From Bacillota bacterium (GTDB lineage: Bacteria; Bacillota; UBA4882; UBA8346), in contig JAEXDA010000034.1 in the NCBI GenBank assembly GCA_023401925.1, forward strand, positions 16,079 to 80,078: a stretch of 64,000 bases of DNA. Direction: 5' to 3'. The translations under genes were made by a program, and so were the position numbers. Position 1 is the stretch's first letter, and each line of letters opens with the position of its first letter. The notes under the pieces are model-generated. The model did not search any database. It was not told where the DNA came from and saw nothing but the letters and a program-made list of their open reading frames with translations. Positions 53,810 through 62,358 of this stretch are shown here, piece by piece.

Positions 53810-53958
53810 TTTTCCGGTGGGTTTGCAACCGGTATCATAAAAAATTGAGGCATCTAAAAAGCAATTTGAAATCAATATATGGCATCCGTGTTTCCCAAAA
53901 CCCCAAAAAACAGGCGAGAAGAAGACTCGATGTTACCTGGAAATCCCCGATTGAATTT

Positions 53959-53987
53959 GCCACAGAGACACGGAGACACAGAGAAAG
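53959..53987. repeat. Dispersed CCACAGAGACACGGAG repeat, copy 1
   Basis: GCCACAGAGACACGGAGACA and the following CAGAGAAAG form a motif that also occurs at 62909-62925 and 63058-63074. Similar purine-pyrimidine intergenic motifs are widespread in environmental bacterial genomes. The small open frames across it are not considered genes. Confidence 0.7.
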
Positions 53988-54090
53988 AACTTCAGGGCAA
54001 AATTAGTATTCTAGAAAATACTTCGAAGCCTAAAAGATCGAATTTCCTGCCAAGGCGCAGAGAAAAAATTGTGGTTAAAACCTTTGGATC

Positions 54091-54421
54091 GATCCTTTGA
54101 ATCACCGAAAGAATCATTTTTACTGCGGAAAGAATCCTTTGAATGAGTCAAACGATCCTTTTTGGAGAAAAAAGGACCGATCGGAGGGAGAAAAAGAACT
54201 TTTTTGGAGCCGGATCGATCTTTTGGGCGACCGAAAGGACTTTTTATGAGAAGAATGGATCGATTAGTTACGGAAATGATCCTTTTTGTGACCCGCTCGG
54301 TCCTCCGGACGACAAAATCGATCCTTTCCGCGACGCAAAGGATCGATTGGGCGAGTAAATTGACTTTTTTCGAAAAAAAAGGATCCTTTCCGTAAAAAAA
54401 GGATCAATTATGAAAGAAAAC
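54091..54421. repeat. Degenerate tandem array of about sixteen 20-22 bp units
   Basis: Units begin with GATC or a variant and run GATCCTTTTTGnnnCGAAAAG-like. Starts are at 54091, 54111, 54132, 54154, 54175, 54196, 54217, 54238, 54258, 54278, 54300, 54320, 54341, 54362, 54382 and 54402. Sizes are 20-22 bp, averaging about 21, i.e. two helical turns. Unit lengths not divisible by three and stops in the frames argue against coding. There are no identical repeats or unique spacers, so it is not a CRISPR array. It lies between the glycosidase gene and the gsp promoter. Confidence 0.8.
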
Positions 54422-54444
54422 AATCATGGGTATGAATATGGCAT

Positions 54445-54478
54445 GGCGTAGGGGCGTATTGCAATACGCCCCTACGCC
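54445..54478. repeat. 34-bp perfect palindrome
   Basis: The half-site GGCGTAGGGGCGTATTG is followed directly by its exact complement. It has no loop and would form a cruciform or a very stable RNA hairpin. Such GTAGGGGCG...CGCCCCTAC elements occur as dispersed repeats in many environmental genomes. Confidence 0.85.
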
Positions 54479-54513
54479 CCAAAATACGGCGACCCGATTT
54501 AGGACAGAAATAC

Positions 54514-54545
54514 AACGCTGCGGTTAGAGACCGGGGCGTTTTTTT
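54514..54545 (+). terminator. Probable intrinsic terminator
   Basis: AACGC/GCGTT and CGGT/ACCG stems around a small internal loop, followed by seven T. It may stop read-through into the gsp operon. Confidence 0.6.
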
Positions 54546-54647
54546 GACTGGTTTTTGTTTGCCCGCGGGGGAACTAAAAGGGGATTACCTTACTCCTCCA
54601 AGGGAAAAAATAATTTTGAACAAATCTCCAAACGAGAAGGGGTTTCA

Positions 54648-54677
54648 TTGACAATTTTTAGCAGGAGATTTTATATA
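54648..54677 (+). promoter_or_regulatory. Candidate promoter of the gsp operon
   Basis: TTGACA at 54648-54653 followed after 17-18 bp by TTATAT/TATATA at 54671-54677, about 47 bases before the gspE ATG. Confidence 0.6.
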
Positions 54678-54723
54678 TGCCCCGAAATTATAAAAATTGA
54701 AAACATTTAATTTGGAGTATTTT

Positions 54724-56412
54724 ATGGAATTGTTGGGACAAGTCCTGATAAAGCAGGGATGTATTTCCGAGGACCAGTTGGCGGAAGGGCTGGAAAAGCA
54801 AGGGGAATTTGCTTTGCCCCTTGGTAAAACATTACTCAAGATTGGAACCATCCAGGGGGAACAACTGGCGAAAGCTTTAAGCATTCAACTCCAAATCCCT
54901 TACGGCAATCCGATGGAGTTTGGCGTTGAGCCCGAAACCATCGGCCTCCTCACTTCCCGCCAGGCCGAGAAGTATCAGGTTATTCCGGTAAAACTCGAGG
55001 GAAACCGGGTTACTTTGGCAACTTCCGAACCGCTGGATTTGGCTGTCTTGGATCAATTGCGGGAAATCCTCCCTTATAAAGTAAAACTGATGGCGGCTTC
55101 GATGGATCGTATCAAAGAAGCGCTGGAAAAATATTATGGTTCTTCTCTGGACTCGGTGGCCGCGGTATTGGAGGATTTGAACGAATCCGAGCTTAGCCAG
55201 TATCAAAACTCCTCCGGAACCATCGAGACCAGTTCCATTGTTCCGGAAAATATGGCCAACGAGGCTCCCATTATCCGGCTGGTCAATACCATCATTACCG
55301 GCGCCGTGAAAGCGGGGGCCAGCGACATTCATTTGGAACCTTTTGAAGATGAAATCAAAGTCCGTTACCGGATTGACGGTGTATTGCAGGAGGCGATTCC
55401 GCCACCTAAAAATCTGTTTTTGGCGGTGATTTCCAGGATTAAATTAATGGCCGGAATGGATATTACCGAACGGCGGATTCCCCAGGACGGCCGGATCCGG
55501 GTTCGGATCAATAACCGCGATTTGGACTTGCGGGTGGCGGTGGCGCCTACCCTGTACGGCGAATCGGCGGTCTTAAGAATTTTGAACCGGGAAAGCATCA
55601 TGCTGGGGCTCAATCAGTTAGGATTATCCAACCGCAATGTGGCTTTGTTCTCCAACTTGATCCGTAAACCCCACGGGATGATTTTGGTTACCGGTCCGAC
55701 CGGCAGCGGCAAAACCACCACTTTATATGCGGCATTGCAACTGCTGAACGAATCAACCCGGAAGATCATCACTATCGAAGATCCCATTGAGTATCAACTC
55801 AAAGGGATTAACCAGATGCAGGTCAATGCCAAGCTGGATTTTACTTTTGCCCAGGGACTCAGAACCATTGTGCGTCTTGATCCGGATGTAATTTTGGTTG
55901 GAGAAATCCGGGACCGTGAAACCGCGGAGGTTGCCATCCAATCGGCCCTCACCGGCCATTTGGTTTTTGCCACCCTTCACACCAACGATGCCTCTTCCGC
56001 TTTTACCCGGCTGGTTGATATGGGGGTTGAGGAGTTTCTGGTGGCTTCAACCGTTTGCGGAGTGTTGGCCCAAAGGCTGGTACGGAAGATCTGTCCCAAA
56101 TGCAGCGCACCCTATGAACCGATCCCGCAGGAGCTTGAGATGTTAGGCAATGGTGATAACGGGATTCGATTCATTAAAGGAAAAGGTTGTGACTATTGCA
56201 ATTCCATCGGTTACCGCGGACAAATCGGCCTTTTTGAAATGCTGGTCGGCAATGAGGAAATTGAACGGCTGGTGATGGAGCGTTCGAATTCCGGCAGGAT
56301 TAGAGAAGCCGCCACCAGACTGGGAATGGCGACCTTGCGGGATGACGGGATTGTCAAAGTGAAAGAGGGGACAACCACTCTCAGCGAAGTTTTACGGGTA
56401 ACCCGGGAATAA
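54724..56412 (+). CDS. gspE: GspE/PilB-type secretion ATPase
   Basis: Hexameric ATPase powering pseudopilus assembly, 562 residues. The N-terminus (about 1-150) is an MshEN-like domain with two repeats, LLGQVLIKQGCISEDQLAEG and PLGKTLLKIGTIQGEQLAKA; such domains bind cyclic-di-GMP in some relatives. The ATPase core has Walker A GPTGSGKTT, the Asp box DPIEYQL, Walker B DPDVILVGEIRD and the His box TLHTNDASSA. A tetracysteine zinc motif (CPKC...CDYC) lies near residue 460. ATG 54724 with GGAG at 54714 is preferred over TTG 54697. Confidence 0.93.
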   Translation: MELLGQVLIKQGCISEDQLAEGLEKQGEFALPLGKTLLKIGTIQGEQLAKALSIQLQIPYGNPMEFGVEPETIGLLTSRQAEKYQVIPVKLEGNRVTLATSEPLDLAVLDQLREILPYKVKLMAASMDRIKEALEKYYGSSLDSVAAVLEDLNESELSQYQNSSGTIETSSIVPENMANEAPIIRLVNTIITGAVKAGASDIHLEPFEDEIKVRYRIDGVLQEAIPPPKNLFLAVISRIKLMAGMDITERRIPQDGRIRVRINNRDLDLRVAVAPTLYGESAVLRILNRESIMLGLNQLGLSNRNVALFSNLIRKPHGMILVTGPTGSGKTTTLYAALQLLNESTRKIITIEDPIEYQLKGINQMQVNAKLDFTFAQGLRTIVRLDPDVILVGEIRDRETAEVAIQSALTGHLVFATLHTNDASSAFTRLVDMGVEEFLVASTVCGVLAQRLVRKICPKCSAPYEPIPQELEMLGNGDNGIRFIKGKGCDYCNSIGYRGQIGLFEMLVGNEEIERLVMERSNSGRIREAATRLGMATLRDDGIVKVKEGTTTLSEVLRVTRE

Positions 56413-56451
56413 TTGAGGCGTTTTTACGATTTTACTTTGAGGTGTGAATGA

Positions 56452-57660
56452 ATGCAATTTCAATACAAGGCCGCCGACACTACGGGAAAAATTGAATTTG
56501 GCCGGGAAGAAGCGGAATCCAAGGAGCTCTTGATTTCCCATCTGAAAGCCCAGGGAAAATTTTTGCTGGAAATCAAGGAAGCGCCGGAGATATTCTCGTT
56601 CCAAAAACAACGGATGAGGTTTTCCAGACAGGAACGGCTTACCTTTACCCAGCAACTGGCCGGTTTATTGGAGGCCGGGATCCCTTTGGAACGGTCCTTG
56701 GGAATACTAAGTAAATTAAAATTCAGTCCCAATATCGGGAATACCGTGGTCCAACTGCGCCGCTCCCTGCAGGAAGGTCTTTCTTTTACAATGGCTCTGG
56801 AGCGTTTTCCTGATTTTTTTCCGGAATTTTATGTTAATATGGTGAGGGCTGGAGAAGCGGGCGGAATTTTACCGGAGGTCTTAAAGCGGTTAGCCAAATA
56901 CCTGGAAGAAGAGATTAGCCTCCGGCGTTTCATCGTTAGCAGTCTGTTTTACCCGATGATCCTGGCGGTTTCAAGTTTGGCGGCGATTTTGTTTTATGTT
57001 GCCGTGGTGATTCCCAAATTTCAATCGGTCTTTCAAGGGATGGACACGGATTTGCCTGCGATAACCAAAGCCGTCATGATTTTTGGAGAATGTCTGGATA
57101 ATTACTGGTGGCTGGCTTTGCTTATTATTGGCGCTGCAGTTGTATGGTGGCTGAAGGAAGCGAACACCCCCGGCGGCAAGCTGAGGATCGATACCGTCAA
57201 ATTAAAAATTCCCTGGATCGGTCCGATTTTAGAAAAGATTGCCATCACCAAAATGGCCTTCTCCTTGAGTTTGCTTTACGGCAGTGGGGTATCTCTTTTA
57301 AATGGCCTGGCGATTGCCGGCAAAATCATGGGAAACGCCTGTTTAAACCAGGCCCTTAAAAAGGTCGAAGAAGAGGTCAAACAGGGGAACACCTTGGCCA
57401 AGGGCATGGCGGCCCAGGGCGTCTTCCCGGTGTTAGCCGTGGAAATGATCGGTGTCGGGGAAGAAAGCGGCAATCTCGGGACCATGCTGGAGCAAGTCGC
57501 CACAAGCTACGATAATGATGTGAAACATTCTTTGAGCATCTTCATGTCATTATTTGAACCCTTATTAATCTTTTTAATGGTTGGAGTCATCGGTATTCTG
57601 GCGGTAGCCATTTTGCTGCCGGTGATCAATATGAATTCCCAAATGGATGGAATGGGTTAA
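56452..57660 (+). CDS. gspF: GspF/PilC-type inner membrane platform protein
   Basis: A 402-residue membrane platform for pseudopilus assembly. It has the typical opening FQYKAADTTGKIEFG, two homologous GspF domains (about 65-190 and 268-390) and three membrane helices (about 165-190, 215-235, 365-390). The signatures FTQQLAGLLEAGIPLERSL and VNMVRAGEAGGILPEVL are present, repeated as MAFSLSLLYGSGVSLL and EMIGVGEESGNLGTML. It lies 39 bases after gspE. Confidence 0.93.
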   Translation: MQFQYKAADTTGKIEFGREEAESKELLISHLKAQGKFLLEIKEAPEIFSFQKQRMRFSRQERLTFTQQLAGLLEAGIPLERSLGILSKLKFSPNIGNTVVQLRRSLQEGLSFTMALERFPDFFPEFYVNMVRAGEAGGILPEVLKRLAKYLEEEISLRRFIVSSLFYPMILAVSSLAAILFYVAVVIPKFQSVFQGMDTDLPAITKAVMIFGECLDNYWWLALLIIGAAVVWWLKEANTPGGKLRIDTVKLKIPWIGPILEKIAITKMAFSLSLLYGSGVSLLNGLAIAGKIMGNACLNQALKKVEEEVKQGNTLAKGMAAQGVFPVLAVEMIGVGEESGNLGTMLEQVATSYDNDVKHSLSIFMSLFEPLLIFLMVGVIGILAVAILLPVINMNSQMDGMG

Positions 57661-57688
57661 AACGAGAGAATCAAAGGAGTGAAGGTTG

Positions 57689-58129
57689 ATGTTGCAAAAA
57701 AATCGTAAGAATGAAGACGGCTATACGTTGATTGAAATCCTGGCGGTTTTGACATTACTGGCTTTTATTATCACGATGGTGGCCCCCAATATTATTAACA
57801 GCCTGCAAAACGGCCAGGTGAAAGCGGCTAAATCCCAGATCAGTTCCACCGAAAATGTTTTAAACTCCTATTACCTGGATAATTCCGCTTACCCAACAAC
57901 CGAGCAAGGGTTGAAGGCGTTGATTGAGAAACCGAATGCCTCTCCTATACCGGAAAACTGGAACGGGCCGTATTTACAAAAGAATAAAATGCCCGCTGAT
58001 CCTTGGGGCCACGAATTGCACTATAAATCGCCGGGTGAACATAACCAGGATACCTATGACTTGTTTAGTTACGGCAAGGACAATGCCGATGGCGGAACCG
58101 GGGCCAATGCCGATATTGGAAACTGGTAA
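57689..58129 (+). CDS. gspG: Major pseudopilin GspG
   Basis: A 146-residue pseudopilin. The prepilin signal NEDG/YTLIEILAVLTLLAFI has Gly at -1, Glu at +5 and Tyr instead of the usual Phe at +1. The C-terminal part has the GspG pattern YPTTEQGLKALIEKP, GPYLQKNKMPADPWGHELHY and SYGKDNADGGTGANADIGNW, including acidic residues of the Ca2+ site. ATG 57689 has AAGGAG at good spacing. This diagnostic GspG form argues for a true type II system rather than a type IV pilus. Confidence 0.93.
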   Translation: MLQKNRKNEDGYTLIEILAVLTLLAFIITMVAPNIINSLQNGQVKAAKSQISSTENVLNSYYLDNSAYPTTEQGLKALIEKPNASPIPENWNGPYLQKNKMPADPWGHELHYKSPGEHNQDTYDLFSYGKDNADGGTGANADIGNW

Positions 58130-58724
58130 AGAGACCGCAGGCTTTACCCTGCTGGAAGTGGCGGCGGTCATTGCGTTAATCGGCGTAATATCCATACTGG
58201 CCCTGCCAAGAATCACTCTCTCCCTGGAACAGGTGGAGGTCGGTTCTGTGGGGCGGCTTATCCAATCCGACATCCGTCAAATGAGGAACGAATCGGTAAT
58301 GGATCCCGCCACGGAGAAAGTGGTGTCGTTCACTCAAAACGGGTATTCGTTTACTATCGGGGATCATTGTATAACCCGCAACTTTCGCTATGAATTTACA
58401 TTCGAACTACCCCAACAGGCGGAGGATGAAGCGCTTCCTTCCGATACTCTTGGGGATGCAAGGCAAAACGAAACGGATCCAGGCGCGCGCGCGCGGGGAA
58501 CCGTTCATGATGGCGGCGATGCTGACGATAACGATAACAATGGTGATGGTACCGAAGTTCCTCCGGAACCGTCCTATGAAATTCATTTTATCAGTGGAGA
58601 ATTAGACAATGAAGTCCAATTCCATTGGAAAACCAGGAGTTTTGAAGGCTCCTTTCTTTGCAAGGCTGACGGAGCTGTGGAATGGAAATATCAACGGCAA
58701 CAACATCGCGCAAAACGAAAGTGA
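58107..58724 (+). CDS. gspH: Minor pseudopilin GspH-like
   Basis: A 205-residue pseudopilin with signal KETAG/FTLLEVAAVIALIGVIS. The body (about 40-100) fits the GspH/FimT fold. A notable Asp/Asn-rich insertion (about 145-160, DGGDADDNDNNGDGTE) resembles a calcium-binding loop. ATG 58107 overlaps gspG by 23 bases; the open frame extends further upstream inside gspG but without a signal-like start. The next pseudopilin gene begins within its 3' end. Confidence 0.8.
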   Translation: MPILETGKETAGFTLLEVAAVIALIGVISILALPRITLSLEQVEVGSVGRLIQSDIRQMRNESVMDPATEKVVSFTQNGYSFTIGDHCITRNFRYEFTFELPQQAEDEALPSDTLGDARQNETDPGARARGTVHDGGDADDNDNNGDGTEVPPEPSYEIHFISGELDNEVQFHWKTRSFEGSFLCKADGAVEWKYQRQQHRAKRK

Positions 58725-59073
58725 ATCCAGTAATGGGTTTACCCTGCTGGAAGTGTTAATTGCCATTACCATTACCGGGCTGGTGATTGCCGTCTTATCC
58801 AACGCCTTGCTCCAAAATACTCAAAATCAACATTTGTTGCAAGAGAGGCAAATCGCCCTGGTTCTCGGCCGCAGCAAACTTGCGGAAATCGTTTATAATA
58901 GCGAATCGGGTTCTTTTGGCGACTTTGAGGGTCCTTACAAGAAGTTTCACTGGTATGCTTCATCGGAAGATTTAGCGGATGGTTATGCCAAGATTACTCT
59001 ATCGGTAGAATGGAGGGATGTCCGTGCTCGTTCCCACCAAACCGTCCTTATCGGTTACGGCCTTCCGCGATGA
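58609..59073 (+). CDS. gspI: Minor pseudopilin GspI-like
   Basis: A 154-residue pseudopilin with signal ESSNG/FTLLEVLIAITITGLVIAVLS. The remainder fits GspI (QERQIALVLGRSKLAEIVY). If ATG 58609 is the start, the leader before the cleavage site is about 43 residues, far longer than usual, and overlaps gspH by 116 bases. A TTG at 58642 is a possible later start, but no in-frame ATG or GTG lies closer to the cleavage site, so the start is uncertain. Confidence 0.8.
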   Translation: MKSNSIGKPGVLKAPFFARLTELWNGNINGNNIAQNESESSNGFTLLEVLIAITITGLVIAVLSNALLQNTQNQHLLQERQIALVLGRSKLAEIVYNSESGSFGDFEGPYKKFHWYASSEDLADGYAKITLSVEWRDVRARSHQTVLIGYGLPR

Positions 59074-59629
59074 GGGAGGCATGACATTAGTGGAAGTATT
59101 GGCCTCATTGAGTTTGCTAATGGTTTTGCTTGGGGTCTTGTCGCAATTTTTATATACGGATGTCCGGTTATGGGGTAAAAATAACAATGCTTTCGAACGG
59201 GGTTATCAATTACGGGTCTTGTCGCAAACCTTTCATAACGACCTGGGTTCAATGGTCAGCGGTGCTTTTCTCGCCGAAGCGTCCCTCCAGGGAGATGATT
59301 ACCATTTCGCCTTTTGGGCTGTAAAACCTGATGGTTTGGTCCAGATTCAATACCGTTACGACCCATCCGCCCAGAAAGTTTTTCGTTCGGCGGGGTTTTG
59401 GGGAAGCAAACCCCAGGAAAAGTTGGTCTTTGATCGGGTGGAAGATTGGAAATTCGAATATTACCGGCCCAAAACCAAAAACTGGGAACTTTATTGGAAG
59501 CCGGATCAAAATAAAACGGATCTACCTTCTTTAGTCCGGGTGACCGCAAAGATTCACAATAATCATGCCGAAATGTTGGTTGTGCCTCTCCCGGTTTGGC
59601 GCAATGAAAGTGATGATCATGGAACATAA
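59024..59629 (+). CDS. gspJ: Minor pseudopilin GspJ-like
   Basis: A 201-residue pseudopilin with signal DEGG/MTLVEVLASLSLLMVLLGV (Met at +1, Glu at +5). The C-terminal region, with VEDWKFEYYRPKTKNWELYW, fits the GspJ fold. GTG 59024 is chosen because GGAGGG at 59012-59017 abuts the earlier ATG 59018. It overlaps the gspI end by about 50 bases, and gspK begins inside its 3' end, showing a compact operon. Confidence 0.8.
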   Translation: MLVPTKPSLSVTAFRDEGGMTLVEVLASLSLLMVLLGVLSQFLYTDVRLWGKNNNAFERGYQLRVLSQTFHNDLGSMVSGAFLAEASLQGDDYHFAFWAVKPDGLVQIQYRYDPSAQKVFRSAGFWGSKPQEKLVFDRVEDWKFEYYRPKTKNWELYWKPDQNKTDLPSLVRVTAKIHNNHAEMLVVPLPVWRNESDDHGT

Positions 59630-60932
59630 CGAGCGGGGTTCGACTTTAATTATTGTGGTTTGGTTTATCGCCATCGCCGGCATCCTTGCCACCTTTCTAT
59701 TTTATAGCAGCCAGGCGCAACGGGCGTCAGTGGTTCACTTTGAGAAGCAACAGCGTTATACCCAGATTGCCCAGGCTGTCCTCCATGAATATTTGGGACT
59801 TCTGGTGAAGGACGACAAGGAATTCAATTCACCCCAAGACGACTGGTACGCCAAGGGCCGGGTTGAGGTAAGCCCGAAAGAGTATGAGGGGTATGAGGTA
59901 ACCCTGATCATTGAAGACGAAGGAAGTAAACCCAACATCAATACCCTGAGTGAAGCTGCTTTGGGGCAGTTGCTTAAGATTGTCACCACAGAACTTGCTG
60001 GTCCATCCGGTTCGCCTTCACTGACGGTCAGCCCGACACCGAGCGAAACCTCTCCAAGCGGGTCGCCGAGTGCCAAACCGGAAATTTCGTTGGATCCGAT
60101 ATTGGATTGGCGGGACCGGAATAGCGAATCCCGGCCGGGAGGCGCGGAAAACACTTATTACCAAGGTCTCAATCCATCTTATAAATCCAGGGACGGTTGT
60201 TTTTCTTCCCGGGAAGAAATCAAACTTGTGAAAAACGGCGATCAGCTCTATGAACTTTTAGCGCCGGAGCTTACGGTTTTTGGGAAAGTCAATCCCAATA
60301 CCATTTCCGGGGAAACCTTTTGTGACATCTTACATTCGGCGGGGGACTTTTTTTCCGACCGTGAGCTGGATACGATTCAAGAGCAATTCGAGAATTACCG
60401 AACAAACCCAGGCCGTTTTAATGAAGTTGGAAATCTAAAGGCTGTAGGAAGTATTAACGATGTTAATATCGATAAATTTAAAGGATTGTTGCAAATCGGC
60501 GGAACCTGTAACGTGAACATGGCGACCAAAACCAGCTTGTCGGTGATTTTGAAAGACGCCGGCTATGGCGACGCCGAGGTTAACAATATTTTAAACCGCC
60601 GCAAAACGCGGGCGTTTGAAAACGTCTCCGATACTTATGGACTACTGGGCTATAACCCCAGGATGACCACGAAAGAGAAAAGGCGTCCCGATGATTTTTT
60701 GACGACAATTTCGACGATTATCCGCTATCAAATCTGGGTCCGTTCCCAGAAAAGCCAGGATTGTTACTACCTGGATATGGTATGGCAACGGCAAAAAGCA
60801 GGGGTGAAAAAAGAGTGGCAAGTTACTCCCTTAGCGTCCCGGGAATTGTGGAACAAGGCAGCCCCGGAAATTCCCCAACTGGAGGAACAAACTGAGGATG
60901 AACAAAATAAAGAACCGAGTCCAAGTCCCTAA
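59619..60932 (+). CDS. gspK: Minor pseudopilin GspK-like
   Basis: A 437-residue protein with signal NERG/STLIIVVWFIAIAGILATFL, lacking Glu at +5 as is typical for GspK, the pseudopilus tip. It has helix-hairpin-helix-like segments (KPNINTLSEAALGQLL and NVNMATKTSLSVIL) characteristic of the T2SK domain. A Ser/Pro/Thr-rich insertion (about 130-160) interrupts the first domain. The frame opens upstream at 59565; ATG 59619 is the start nearest the signal sequence, but no clear binding site decides it. Confidence 0.82.
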   Translation: MEHNERGSTLIIVVWFIAIAGILATFLFYSSQAQRASVVHFEKQQRYTQIAQAVLHEYLGLLVKDDKEFNSPQDDWYAKGRVEVSPKEYEGYEVTLIIEDEGSKPNINTLSEAALGQLLKIVTTELAGPSGSPSLTVSPTPSETSPSGSPSAKPEISLDPILDWRDRNSESRPGGAENTYYQGLNPSYKSRDGCFSSREEIKLVKNGDQLYELLAPELTVFGKVNPNTISGETFCDILHSAGDFFSDRELDTIQEQFENYRTNPGRFNEVGNLKAVGSINDVNIDKFKGLLQIGGTCNVNMATKTSLSVILKDAGYGDAEVNNILNRRKTRAFENVSDTYGLLGYNPRMTTKEKRRPDDFLTTISTIIRYQIWVRSQKSQDCYYLDMVWQRQKAGVKKEWQVTPLASRELWNKAAPEIPQLEEQTEDEQNKEPSPSP

Positions 60933-62358
60933 AATGAATTTTTCCAAAAATACCATTGTGGTGGAGTTAAGCAGGGATTCACTGATAGTCGTCGAACTGG
61001 CAAACCGCAACAATGGGGCCGAATTGGTCCGTTTCACGGTCCGTCCCTTTCCGGCGGAGGGCCTTCAGGCAACCTGGCTTAAAGCGGTTTGGCACCATGA
61101 GCATTTTTCAGAGCCGCGGGTGGTCTATTGTTTATCTCCGGAGATGGTTGAGTACAAGTCGGTGGTCATGCCGATGCTTCCCCTGGCGCAACTGGAAGAG
61201 GGAGTGAAAATCGAGCTTGAAAACAATAATAACTCTCATTCACCAAAGTTGGTCAAGGTAATGGATTGGAAAAGCCAGGATAAAATGTTTCTGGTCAATG
61301 CGGCGCTGGTGAACGGCGAATTACTGTCCCAGAAAATCCAGTTGTTAAAAGATGCCGGTTTGGAAGTCTTGTGGACGGGATTGCGATTTCAGGGGCTGCG
61401 CAATTTTATCAATTTTAATCGGGATTTTTTTGAGGATGCTCGTTCCGGCACTGTTTATATAGACTTCGATAAACGCCAGAGCGAATTGGGAATCATCCAA
61501 GATGAAGTTTTGCTCTTTCGTCGCGCTTTTAACTGGGGGGGATTGGATTTCCAGGATCAGCAGGATTTGGAGGCAAGGACTGATTTTCAGGATGATATCC
61601 GTTTAATGCTTGCCGCTTACCAGGCTGAAACGAAGCTACCGGTTCCCAAGAAATTGATCCCTTTTAACACCGACGAAGCCACTCGGGGGGTTTGCGATAT
61701 TTTGGCCAAGGAATTGGGGTTCCGCCTTTACGTGCCGGAAAAGACCAAATTGACCGGAGTTATCACCGGTATTCATACCCTTAAACTGGCTCCTTTAATC
61801 GGTTTGGCCCTGGATAATGCGGGGGTCTTGCAGTCAAAGACCTTGAAAATTTTTACCCCCCAACAGGAAGCGGCCAAAGTAAACCGGGAAAAACTGAAGA
61901 TCGGTATTTACATTGCCTTCCTGATTGGTTTTTTCCTAAGCGGTATTTTCATGAGCTTACAGGCAAACGCCATCCGGGGTGAGCAAACCGGGAAGTGGCT
62001 GCAGGGTAGAGCATCATTATTGAATAGTCTGCGGCTGATGGAAAGAGAGACCACCCAAAATACCAATCAAATTAAAGAGCTCCAAAGTTGGCTCGGCAAG
62101 CAAAACCGGGAGTTGGAATTTTTATTGCTCCTGCAGAATAATCTTCCGGACGGCACCCAAATCACCGATCTAACCATTGAAAACGGGATTGTTAAGGATT
62201 TATCGGGGGTGACTCCTTCGGCATCGTTGTTGCTCAATAAGATCAAGGCTGTGCCGGGGCTGGAAGACCTAAAGCTAAAGGGGACGATTTCCTCCAGTCT
62301 CCAGGGGGAAATCTTTCAGTTGGAAGGAGCGCTTTCCGGGAAGGGGACTTTGCCGTGA
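60898..62358 (+). CDS. gspL: GspL-like assembly protein (PilM-PilN fusion type)
   Basis: A 486-residue protein. The cytoplasmic N-terminal part (about 1-330) has the actin-like PilM/GspL fold (NTIVVELSRDSLIVVEL, VYIDFDKRQSELGII). One membrane helix (about 340-360, IGIYIAFLIGFFLSGIF) leads to an extracytoplasmic coiled coil plus ferredoxin-like domain as in PilN/GspL. It couples GspE to the pseudopilus. It overlaps gspK by 35 bases and gspM by 4. Confidence 0.82.
   Translation: MNKIKNRVQVPKMNFSKNTIVVELSRDSLIVVELANRNNGAELVRFTVRPFPAEGLQATWLKAVWHHEHFSEPRVVYCLSPEMVEYKSVVMPMLPLAQLEEGVKIELENNNNSHSPKLVKVMDWKSQDKMFLVNAALVNGELLSQKIQLLKDAGLEVLWTGLRFQGLRNFINFNRDFFEDARSGTVYIDFDKRQSELGIIQDEVLLFRRAFNWGGLDFQDQQDLEARTDFQDDIRLMLAAYQAETKLPVPKKLIPFNTDEATRGVCDILAKELGFRLYVPEKTKLTGVITGIHTLKLAPLIGLALDNAGVLQSKTLKIFTPQQEAAKVNREKLKIGIYIAFLIGFFLSGIFMSLQANAIRGEQTGKWLQGRASLLNSLRLMERETTQNTNQIKELQSWLGKQNRELEFLLLLQNNLPDGTQITDLTIENGIVKDLSGVTPSASLLLNKIKAVPGLEDLKLKGTISSSLQGEIFQLEGALSGKGTLP

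Noticed and set aside
53806..54100. Two short plus-strand genes after the glycosidase
   Set aside because: Their peptides come from the dispersed CACAGAGACACGGAG motif, which yields spurious frames in many genomes.
54143..54395. Small protein genes with heptad-like peptides across the repeat array
   Set aside because: The frames arise from the 21-bp period; unit lengths of 20 and 22 shift the frame, and no ribosome binding site precedes them.
54091..54421. CRISPR array
   Set aside because: Units are degenerate, 20-22 bp long and contiguous, without identical repeats or unique spacers, and no cas genes are near.
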